NCBI GenBank assembly: GCA_019104905.1 | Contig: JAHRXB010000034.1 | Coordinates: 1 to 16,234 of the forward strand | Direction of reading: 5' to 3' | Source: Bdellovibrio sp. | GTDB taxonomy: Bacteria; Bdellovibrionota; Bdellovibrionia; Bdellovibrionales; Bdellovibrionaceae | Length of the DNA stretch: 16,234 bases | Shown here: positions 8,384-14,413 of the stretch, one piece after another | Layout of the letters: every line of letters starts with the position of its first letter | How positions within the stretch are numbered: position 1 is the first letter of the stretch | Notes under the pieces: model-generated | What the model was told of the DNA's origin: nothing | Databases searched by the model: none | Seen by the model: the letters and a program-made list of their open reading frames with translations, nothing else | Program-made: the position numbers and the translations under genes

Positions 8384-9141
8384 TGGAAGCCTGGTTTTTA
8401 TCTGACATTCACTTAAAGTCCGCTGAAGAGCGCAATGGGAAGATCCTGTTGCGCTTTTTGCGTTCTTTGCTAGAGCGAAATCCAAAGGAAATTCATCTCT
8501 TCATGCTGGGGGATATCTTCGATCTTTGGGTCGGTGGGCATTCTTATTTTGCCAATAAGTTTAAGGCCCATATCGAGGCCTTGCAGGCGCTCAAAGCAGC
8601 CGGGGCGCGTATTACTTATATTGAGGGCAATCATGACGTGCATATCGAAAGCTTCTTTCAAAAAAGACTGGGTGTCGAAGTTTTTGTAGAGGCTCAGTAT
8701 TACGAGATTGATGGTCTTCGCATTCGCTGTGAGCACGGTGATTTGATTAACTTGGAAGACACCAAATATCTTAAGTATCGCAGTATTATTCGTCATCCCT
8801 ACGTCAAACCCTTGGGAAATCTTCTTCCAGGTCGTTTTTGGGATCATATCGGCAATAAAGCCAGTGCAAAGAGCCGTCAATACAGCGGACGCCATGTTTC
8901 AGGGAAAGAGACTCAACTTATTCAGATGATTCGGGCCCATGTTCAAAGAGCCTATCAAGAAAAGCCTTTTGATCTTATTATCTCAGGCCACATGCACGTC
9001 TTTGATGATCATATTGTGGATGTGGATGGGCGGAAGGTTCGCTCGGTCAATCTGGGTTCTTGGTTTGAAGAGCGTGTGAAGGTTTTCTGCGTTCGTCAGG
9101 GCCAAGGGGAGTGGGTTTATCTTCCAGCCTTAGAACAATAG
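8383..9141 (+). CDS. LpxH-like metallophosphoesterase (probable UDP-2,3-diacylglucosamine diphosphatase)
   Basis: A 252-residue calcineurin-like phosphoesterase. The full two-metal motif set is present: DIH (8-10), GDIFDLW (43-49), GNHD (82-85), HGD (118-120) and GHMH (202-205). Length, the GDxxDxW form and the Arg-rich middle region fit the LpxH family, which hydrolyses UDP-2,3-diacylglucosamine to lipid X on the cytoplasmic face of the inner membrane during lipid A synthesis. LpxH of E. coli and Pseudomonas has GNRD where this has GNHD, so a related phosphatase with another substrate is possible and no symbol is given. The GTG start shares one base with the ftsZ TAG stop (TAGTG), and I see only a weak AAAGAA site, implying translation coupled to ftsZ. 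In enterobacteria lpxC, another lipid A gene, holds nearly this position downstream of ftsZ. Confidence 0.8.
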   Translation: MEAWFLSDIHLKSAEERNGKILLRFLRSLLERNPKEIHLFMLGDIFDLWVGGHSYFANKFKAHIEALQALKAAGARITYIEGNHDVHIESFFQKRLGVEVFVEAQYYEIDGLRIRCEHGDLINLEDTKYLKYRSIIRHPYVKPLGNLLPGRFWDHIGNKASAKSRQYSGRHVSGKETQLIQMIRAHVQRAYQEKPFDLIISGHMHVFDDHIVDVDGRKVRSVNLGSWFEERVKVFCVRQGQGEWVYLPALEQ

Positions 9142-9168
9142 TGGAAAGACAACCTGGGGATCTTGAAG

Positions 9169-9199
9169 AAAAAAAGGCCTTCTCGAAGAAGGCCTTTTT
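9169..9199. terminator. Bidirectional Rho-independent terminator
   Basis: A perfect 13-bp stem, AAAAAGGCCTTCT (9171-9183) with AGAAGGCCTTTTT (9187-9199), closes a three-base CGA loop. A T5 run ends the plus-strand side and an A7 run (9169-9175) supplies the T tract for the minus strand. It would end both the ftsQAZ-phosphoesterase unit and the convergent outer-membrane gene. Confidence 0.93.
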
Positions 9200-9219
9200 A
9201 ACTACCGCAAAAAGAAATG

Positions 9220-9969
9220 TTAGAAATTCATCGTGTAACCAATAAGGCCTTGAACGCCCGACATGGTGGTTTTTAAGTCCGAGCCGTTTCTTTCCACTTC
9301 GCTCGAGCCTCCGCATTGACTGATGCCTGAGATATCACCCGAAGAACAGTTGCCACCTGTGGTCAGATTTCTTTCGATCGGCATATAGCGAAGGTTTCCT
9401 TCGACAGTCAGGCAGTGCGAGTCTGTAAAGCAGAAATCAACTCCGATACCACCCATGGCGCCAAAAGCACTCCCTTTGAAATCAAGATTTTTTGCTCCTG
9501 CAGAGATAGAACCACTTAAGCTTCCATATCCTAGGCCCGTTTGCATATAAAATTTGATGAAAGAGTTTTCCAAGGGGTAGAGGCGGAAGATGGGGAAGAC
9601 CGTGTAGCCCGTGAGTTTGTAATCGTAACTGCCGGCAGCGCCGCCAGAGCCATCCGTGCTTTGCATAAAGTAAGAAGGGCGGAAAACAAAGGCATACATC
9701 GTACCACTAAAACGATAACTCCAGTTGGCGTAGAACTCCCAAGCACTGCCCAGGGATTTGATATTGGCGCCAGTGTTAATCGCGTCGTCGATCGCACCAT
9801 TTAGATCGTCTTGTCCTGCGGAAACTGTTGAAATCCCCAGGCCGATCGCCATGTCACCAGACAGGCTACGTCCACCTCCGCGTCTTTGTGCGTTCGCATC
9901 TTGTGCTGTGAAAACAGAAACAATAAGAACTGTCGATAAGAATAGACCCATTTTATTCAAAGTTCTCAT
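9220..9969 (-). CDS. Predicted outer-membrane beta-barrel protein
   Basis: A 249-residue protein of no specific family that I recognise. Residues 1-27 form a signal peptide with a basic start, a hydrophobic core and DANA before the probable cleavage at Gln28. The mature part has alternating hydrophobic and aromatic strands (AWEFYANWSYRF, TMYAFVFRPSYFM, KLTGYTVFPIFRLYPL, FIKFYMQTGLGYG, FGAMGGIGVDFCF, LTVEGNLRYMPIE) with Gly/Ser/Asn-rich turns, and it ends in Phe (GLIGYTMNF), the usual signal for outer-membrane barrel insertion. This pattern suggests a small barrel of perhaps eight to ten strands. Four cysteines, in FCFTDSHC and in the loop GNCSSGDISGISQCGG, could form disulfides. The start has an ideal AGGAGGA site at 9975-9982. 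Function and ligand cannot be told from the sequence. Confidence 0.82.
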   Translation of the reverse strand: MRTLNKMGLFLSTVLIVSVFTAQDANAQRRGGGRSLSGDMAIGLGISTVSAGQDDLNGAIDDAINTGANIKSLGSAWEFYANWSYRFSGTMYAFVFRPSYFMQSTDGSGGAAGSYDYKLTGYTVFPIFRLYPLENSFIKFYMQTGLGYGSLSGSISAGAKNLDFKGSAFGAMGGIGVDFCFTDSHCLTVEGNLRYMPIERNLTTGGNCSSGDISGISQCGGSSEVERNGSDLKTTMSGVQGLIGYTMNF

Positions 9970-10042
9970 AGAAGATCCTCCTGATCTGAGAGAGAGTTAG
10001 ACTCTATTAGAATCTTTTAATAAAGACTCTCGAGCAACCATC

Positions 10043-10048
10043 ATTATA
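10043..10048 (-). promoter_or_regulatory. Probable -10 element for the outer-membrane protein gene
   Basis: The minus strand reads TATAAT, a perfect consensus -10, 74 bases before the ATG at 9969. No good -35 is seen 16-18 bases upstream. Transcription would begin near 10036 and give a leader of about 66 bases. The leader contains AT-rich inverted arms TATTA and TAATA inside two AGACTCT direct repeats (about 9999-10030). Confidence 0.45.
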
Positions 10049-10132
10049 CACCTTTTAGACAAAGGACGGGGCGATCTTTCGTCCAGGGATTAAAACTGAG
10101 ACAAAGCAATCCCCATATGAGATTCTGAGTTT

Positions 10133-10681
10133 ATGAAACATTTAGAAGAAAAAACGCTCTCCTCAAAACAAATATTTCGTGGTCGTTATTTGAAAATTGA
10201 GCAAGATGAAGTACAAGCTCCTGACGGAAAAACCTATGTGCGAGAATACATTCTTCATCCGGGGGCGGCGATGATGATTCCTCTTTTACCGAATGGGAAT
10301 GTGGTGATGATTCATCAATATCGTCATGCCGTTAAGCAAGTGTTCTTGGAGTTTCCCGCAGGAAAAAGGGATCACGGCGAAGATACCATTTTGACCGCTC
10401 AAAGAGAGCTTAAAGAAGAGACCGGCTATGAGGCCAAAGAGTGGAAGTTCTTAACAACAATTCATCCGGTCATTGGGTATTCCAATGAACACATTGATCT
10501 CTATCTCGCGCAAGATTTAACAGTTTCTTCTCAGCAGTTGGATCATGGCGAATTTATTGAGGTCATCGAAGTAAAGCCAGACGACCTCATGCGACTTATT
10601 CGCGAAGGAAAAGTCAGCGATGTGAAGACTCAAATCGGCGCCTTTTGGCTTGATAAAATACTGCGCGGAGATTGGAATTGA
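10133..10681 (+). CDS. NUDIX hydrolase, ADP-ribose/ADP-sugar pyrophosphatase type (NudF-like)
   Basis: A 182-residue cytoplasmic NUDIX enzyme. The full Nudix box GX5EX7REUXEEXGU is present: Gly77, Glu83, Arg91-Glu92-Leu93, Glu95-Glu96 and Gly98, the glutamates binding the catalytic Mg2+. The context EFPAGKRD before the box, and [19 protein letters not shown] after it with a Pro at 112, matches the ADP-ribose pyrophosphatase subgroup, which cleaves ADP-ribose to AMP and ribose 5-phosphate. Hydrolysis of other ADP-sugars or of FAD or NADH relatives is possible. The ATG at 10133 has only a weak GAG upstream. A short inverted repeat, GGACG (10064-10068) and CGTCC (10080-10084), lies in the upstream gap. 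The stop is 16 bases before the aconitase start, so the two may be co-transcribed. Confidence 0.9.
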   Translation: MKHLEEKTLSSKQIFRGRYLKIEQDEVQAPDGKTYVREYILHPGAAMMIPLLPNGNVVMIHQYRHAVKQVFLEFPAGKRDHGEDTILTAQRELKEETGYEAKEWKFLTTIHPVIGYSNEHIDLYLAQDLTVSSQQLDHGEFIEVIEVKPDDLMRLIREGKVSDVKTQIGAFWLDKILRGDWN

Positions 10682-10698
10682 GAGGGGGGACTCTCTCA
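10679..10698 (+). promoter_or_regulatory. Possible hairpin holding the aconitase ribosome binding site
   Basis: TGAGAG (10679-10684) can pair with CTCTCA (10693-10698), leaving the G-rich Shine-Dalgarno run GGGGGA in the loop. The left arm includes the NUDIX stop codon and the right arm ends on the first base of the aconitase ATG. The stem is short, so a regulatory role is only a suggestion. Confidence 0.35.
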
Positions 10699-13385
10699 TG
10701 CATATTCATTCTAAAGACAGTTTTAAAACAAAAGAAAAGCTTCAAGTCGGAGCGAAGACTTACACGATCTTCAATGCGCAGAAGATCTCTCACGCAAATA
10801 TAAAAAAACTTCCAGTCTCTTTGAAGGTGTTGCTGGAAAATTTGCTTCGCCATGAAGATGGTCTTCATGTCAGTCATGAAGATATCGAATCTCTTTTAAG
10901 TTTGGATAAAAAGTCCCTGACTCGGGAGATTTCTTTTTTTCCCGCCCGAGTTTTAATGCAAGACTTTACCGGAGTTCCGGCGGTTGTCGATCTGGCGGCC
11001 ATGCGAGATGCGATGAAGACTCTTGGGGGGGATCCCAAAAAAATCAATCCACTTGTGCCTGTTGACTTGGTGATTGATCACTCAGTGATGGTGGATTCGT
11101 TTGCGACGCCGAATTCCTTTGAAGAAAACGTGAAGATGGAGTTTGAAAGAAATCATGAACGCTATGTCTTTCTCAAGTGGGGGCAAAAAGCTTTTCATAA
11201 TTTCAGAGTTGTTCCTCCGGGTACGGGCATTTGTCATCAAGTGAACCTGGAGTATCTTGCTAAGACAATTTGGCAATCCAAAGTCGGTCATGGTGAATAT
11301 GCTTTTCCCGATACATTAGTTGGAACCGACAGTCACACCACAATGATTAACGGCCTTTCTGTCCTAGGTTGGGGTGTCGGGGGGATCGAAGCTGAAGCGG
11401 TGATGTTGGGGCAGCCACTGAGTATGCTGATTCCCGAAGTCGTGGGCTTTCGTTTGGAAGGGAAGCTGCCGGAAGGGGCGACGGCGACGGATCTGGTTTT
11501 GACGATCACTCAGATGCTCAGAAAAAAAGGAGTGGTTGGGAAGTTTGTCGAATTCTACGGACCGGGGTTGGCATCGATGTCTTTGGCGGATCGAGCCACC
11601 ATTGCTAATATGGCTCCCGAGTATGGTGCCACCTGTGGATTTTTTCCCATCGATGATGAAACACTGAAGTATCTTCGGTTATCGGGGCGCGATGCCGATA
11701 CCATCTCTTTGGTGGAAGTCTATGCCAAAGAAACGGGTCTTTGGCGCTCGGAAGAGGATGAGAAGAATTACGTCTTTCACGAGACTCTTCACTTGAATCT
11801 TTCCAGCGTAGAGCCTTCGCTGGCGGGCCCCAAGCGCCCTCAAGACCGAGTTCTTTTGACAAATGCGAAGAACGATTTTCATCAACAACTGATATCGGGC
11901 TTTCAGATTCCCGAAAAGTTGGCTTCGAAAGATGAATCGGCAGTGCCCGTTGAAGGTGCTTCCTATGACTTGGGACACGGAGACGTGGTGATTGCAGCGA
12001 TCACCAGTTGTACTAACACCTCGAATCCCTCTGTCATGATTGGGGCAGGGCTTGTGGCGAAGAAAGCTGTGGAGAAAGGCTTGCAGGTGAAGCCGTGGGT
12101 GAAAACCTCCTTAGCTCCGGGCTCTCAGGTGGTGACGGACTATCTGGAAAAGGCGGGATTGCAAAAGTATTTAGATCAATTGGGATTTAATCTTGTCGGT
12201 TACGGGTGCACAACTTGTATTGGAAACTCTGGCCCATTGCCGGCTCCGATTGCGGCAGCGGTGGAGCAGGGGAATTTAGTGGTGGCATCGGTGCTTTCTG
12301 GAAATCGTAATTTTGAAGGTCGCATTAATCCTCATGTGAAGGCGAATTATTTGGCTTCACCCATGCTGGTCGTGGCTCATGCCTTGGCGGGAAGTATGCA
12401 TGTTGATATGACGAAGGAGCCGTTAGGAGAAGATTCCCACGGGAAACCTGTTTATCTCAAGGACATCTGGCCCAGCTCCAAAGAAATTCAGGATCTAGTC
12501 AATCACACGGTTCAAACGAAGATGTTTGATAATCGTTATGGGAATGTGTTTTCTGGGACAGAGGATTGGAAGAAAATTGAAACCACCTCTTCGCAGACTT
12601 ACTCCTGGGATGAGAGCACTTACATTAAGAATCCGCCCTATTTTGTGGGCATGAAGGTCGCTCCAGAAAAACTTCACGACGTGAAGGGGGCAAGAGTTCT
12701 GGCTATTCTCGGAGACTCCATTACGACGGATCATATTTCTCCGGCTGGAAGTATTAAAAAAGATTCTCCGGCGGGGAAGTATTTGATTGGCAAAGGGGTT
12801 CCGTCTAAAGACTTTAACTCGTATGGCTCTCGTCGTGGAAATGATGATGTGATGGTGCGTGGGACATTTGCCAATATTCGTATAAAAAATGAAATGCTTC
12901 ATGGTGTGGAAGGGGGGATCACAAAACATGTTCCTTCCGGAGAGGTTCTTCCCATCTATGATGCCGCGATGAAGTATCAAGAGACGAAAACTCCGCTGGT
13001 GGTGATAGCTGGAAAGGAGTATGGAACGGGATCTTCTCGTGACTGGGCGGCGAAGGGAACGCGTCTTTTGGGAGTGAATGCCGTCATTGCGGAAAGTTTT
13101 GAGCGGATTCATCGTTCTAATCTTATTGGAATGGGGGTTATACCCTTGCAATTCCATCAAGGTATGGATCGTAAAACGTTAAATTTGGATGGCACAGAGA
13201 CCCTGGATATTCTGGGGGTCGAAACGGGAATGAAGCCCCAGGAAGACCTTAAGGTCATCATCACTCGAGCGAGTGGCGAAAAACAGGAAATCCAAGTACG
13301 CTCGCGAATCGATACGGCGGTGGAGCTAGAATACTACAAAAATGGGGGTATTCTTCACTATGTCCTACGCAAGCTGATCGAATGA
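10698..13385 (+). CDS. acnA: Aconitate hydratase A (aconitase, IRP1-like)
   Basis: Aconitase A interconverts citrate and isocitrate in the TCA cycle using a [4Fe-4S] cluster. The 895-residue protein is close to E. coli AcnA (891). Cluster ligands are Cys438 in [10 protein letters not shown] and Cys504 and Cys507 in [12 protein letters not shown]. Other landmarks are [13 protein letters not shown] near 210, [30 protein letters not shown] and [16 protein letters not shown] in the swivelling C-terminal domain. This domain order (cluster domains first, swivel domain last) and length mark the AcnA/IRP1 type rather than AcnB. An in-frame ATG at 10650 would run through the end of the NUDIX gene. The ATG at 10698 has a GGGGGGA site seven bases upstream and gives the family's usual N-terminus, so it was chosen. 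Members of this family can bind mRNA when the cluster is lost, but nothing here tests that. Confidence 0.97.
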   Translation: MHIHSKDSFKTKEKLQVGAKTYTIFNAQKISHANIKKLPVSLKVLLENLLRHEDGLHVSHEDIESLLSLDKKSLTREISFFPARVLMQDFTGVPAVVDLAAMRDAMKTLGGDPKKINPLVPVDLVIDHSVMVDSFATPNSFEENVKMEFERNHERYVFLKWGQKAFHNFRVVPPGTGICHQVNLEYLAKTIWQSKVGHGEYAFPDTLVGTDSHTTMINGLSVLGWGVGGIEAEAVMLGQPLSMLIPEVVGFRLEGKLPEGATATDLVLTITQMLRKKGVVGKFVEFYGPGLASMSLADRATIANMAPEYGATCGFFPIDDETLKYLRLSGRDADTISLVEVYAKETGLWRSEEDEKNYVFHETLHLNLSSVEPSLAGPKRPQDRVLLTNAKNDFHQQLISGFQIPEKLASKDESAVPVEGASYDLGHGDVVIAAITSCTNTSNPSVMIGAGLVAKKAVEKGLQVKPWVKTSLAPGSQVVTDYLEKAGLQKYLDQLGFNLVGYGCTTCIGNSGPLPAPIAAAVEQGNLVVASVLSGNRNFEGRINPHVKANYLASPMLVVAHALAGSMHVDMTKEPLGEDSHGKPVYLKDIWPSSKEIQDLVNHTVQTKMFDNRYGNVFSGTEDWKKIETTSSQTYSWDESTYIKNPPYFVGMKVAPEKLHDVKGARVLAILGDSITTDHISPAGSIKKDSPAGKYLIGKGVPSKDFNSYGSRRGNDDVMVRGTFANIRIKNEMLHGVEGGITKHVPSGEVLPIYDAAMKYQETKTPLVVIAGKEYGTGSSRDWAAKGTRLLGVNAVIAESFERIHRSNLIGMGVIPLQFHQGMDRKTLNLDGTETLDILGVETGMKPQEDLKVIITRASGEKQEIQVRSRIDTAVELEYYKNGGILHYVLRKLIE

Positions 13386-13557
13386 GTGCTGCCAAGGCGC
13401 TGTCTAACTTTTTGTCAAAAAACCCGGTCCCTATGTCTTTATTATAAAGCAGACACGCAGAGGGGCTTTTCCTTAAGACTGGAGGCCCCTTTTGTTGGCA
13501 ACATAATTGCTTTGTACCTGTCGACTATTAAATCTCGTGCTCGATATGGGAGTAATT
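13386..13557 (+). other. Intergenic region between acnA and the L,D-transpeptidase gene
   Basis: No gene is supported in these 172 bases; a 61-codon open frame starting at 13386 shows no recognisable domain and would read through the terminator. Near the start is a quasi-palindrome TTTTTG-T-CAAAAA (13409-13421) that could be a protein-binding site or chance. The terminator at 13462 follows. A promoter for the next gene probably lies between 13497 and 13550, but I see no clear elements. Confidence 0.5.
13462..13496 (+). terminator. Rho-independent terminator after acnA
   Basis: GGGGC (13462-13466) pairs with GCCCC (13485-13489), and TCC (13470-13472) can pair with GGA (13481-13483) inside. 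A TTTTGTT tract follows. The stem is interrupted but the outer GC clamp and T run fit an intrinsic terminator. Confidence 0.7.
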
Positions 13558-14355
13558 ATGAACCTGATTAAGTATGGGACCCTGGCGACTGTGATGATCT
13601 TCAGTCAAAATGCTTCGGCGTCCTTCTGGGGCAAGGTGAAGAACGCTTTTAATGACTGTAAGTATTCCGAGCAGGAATACCAGGAGACTGTGCAGTTTGA
13701 GTCGTTAATGACTCCTAAACTTCCCGAGCATTTTTCCGGTCGTTTTTCTGAACGGGACTTTATGAATAAACCCTGGATGCGGGGTTTTCGTTATTTGATT
13801 GTGATCAACAAATCAGAATACGGTTCTTTAGCGCAAACCATGCGTGTCTATGACAATGGCTATTTGATTCATCAGACAAAGGTTTCAACAGGTCGCGAAG
13901 GTTTTGAGCTTCGTCGCAAGAACAAAGAGTGCACGGGGGCTCCGGCGAAATCTTATTGGTCGCAAACGCCCACAGGATTTTATACTCCCAAATATCTTTC
14001 TAAAGATCACACCTCGAGCTCTTGGGATTCGGATATGCCCTTTGCGATCTTCTTTGATATCGACAATGGTTTGGCTCTTCACCAAGTTCATTCCAAGTAC
14101 AAAGACTATTTAGGAAATCGCGCCTCGGGGGGCTGTATTCGCCAGGATAAAGAGACCGCTGAAAATCTCTTTAACCTTGTCAAAGAAACTGAAGGGGCCG
14201 TGGTCCCGGAAGTGAATGTTGATGGAACCCCGGTTTTGGATGAACAAGGGAACGTGAAGTACAGCAATCAGCAGTTTTGGACAAATTCACGCACGGGTGA
14301 GTTGGTGAAATTTAACACCTTCAGCGCCTTGATTATCGTCGAAAACGCGCCCTAG
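13558..14355 (+). CDS. Exported L,D-transpeptidase (YkuD family)
   Basis: A 265-residue protein with a signal peptide (residues 1-22, cleavage after ASA). The YkuD catalytic core spans about 76-210. It carries TPTGFYTP (137-144), His175, and SGGCIR (190-195) with the nucleophile Cys193. His175 lies 14 residues before Ser190, matching the HX14-17[S/T]xGC pattern, although the usual His before the Gly-Cys is Gly here. Such enzymes form 3-3 crosslinks in peptidoglycan or attach or exchange groups on its peptides in the periplasm. Predatory Bdellovibrio encode many, and some act on the prey wall; whether this one does is inference. C34 and C125 are additional cysteines. The ATG at 13558 follows GGGAG (13548-13552) by five bases and gives a clean signal peptide, unlike the alternative start at 13507. 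Confidence 0.87.
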   Translation: MNLIKYGTLATVMIFSQNASASFWGKVKNAFNDCKYSEQEYQETVQFESLMTPKLPEHFSGRFSERDFMNKPWMRGFRYLIVINKSEYGSLAQTMRVYDNGYLIHQTKVSTGREGFELRRKNKECTGAPAKSYWSQTPTGFYTPKYLSKDHTSSSWDSDMPFAIFFDIDNGLALHQVHSKYKDYLGNRASGGCIRQDKETAENLFNLVKETEGAVVPEVNVDGTPVLDEQGNVKYSNQQFWTNSRTGELVKFNTFSALIIVENAP

Positions 14356-14381
14356 CGTTTTTACCAGAGCGTTTAGCTTTT

Positions 14382-14413
14382 AAGACCCCTCTTCGAGCGA
14401 AGAGGGGTTTTTT
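14382..14413. terminator. Rho-independent terminator between the transpeptidase and oligopeptidase genes
   Basis: CCCCTCTTC (14386-14394) and GAAGAGGGG (14399-14407) form a 9-bp perfect stem with a GAGC loop, extended by an A-T pair, followed by T6 (14408-14413). The T run overlaps the stop codon of the convergent oligopeptidase gene. On the minus strand the following tract is TCTTAAAA, so termination there is less certain. Confidence 0.9.

Noticed and set aside
7586..8485. 299-codon minus-strand open frame rich in His, Leu and Arg, overlapping the ftsZ C-terminal region
   Set aside because: It is the antisense of the repetitive Met/Pro/Gln codons of ftsZ, has no domain pattern, and ftsZ is intact and certain on the other strand.
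12495..13160. 221-codon minus-strand open frame inside aconitase
   Set aside because: It lies fully within acnA, has no recognisable motif or ribosome binding site, and is rich in Arg, His and Ile as expected of antisense reading.
13386..13571. 61-codon open frame after acnA as a small gene
   Set aside because: It begins directly at the acnA stop with no ribosome binding site, shows no motif and reads through a likely terminator.
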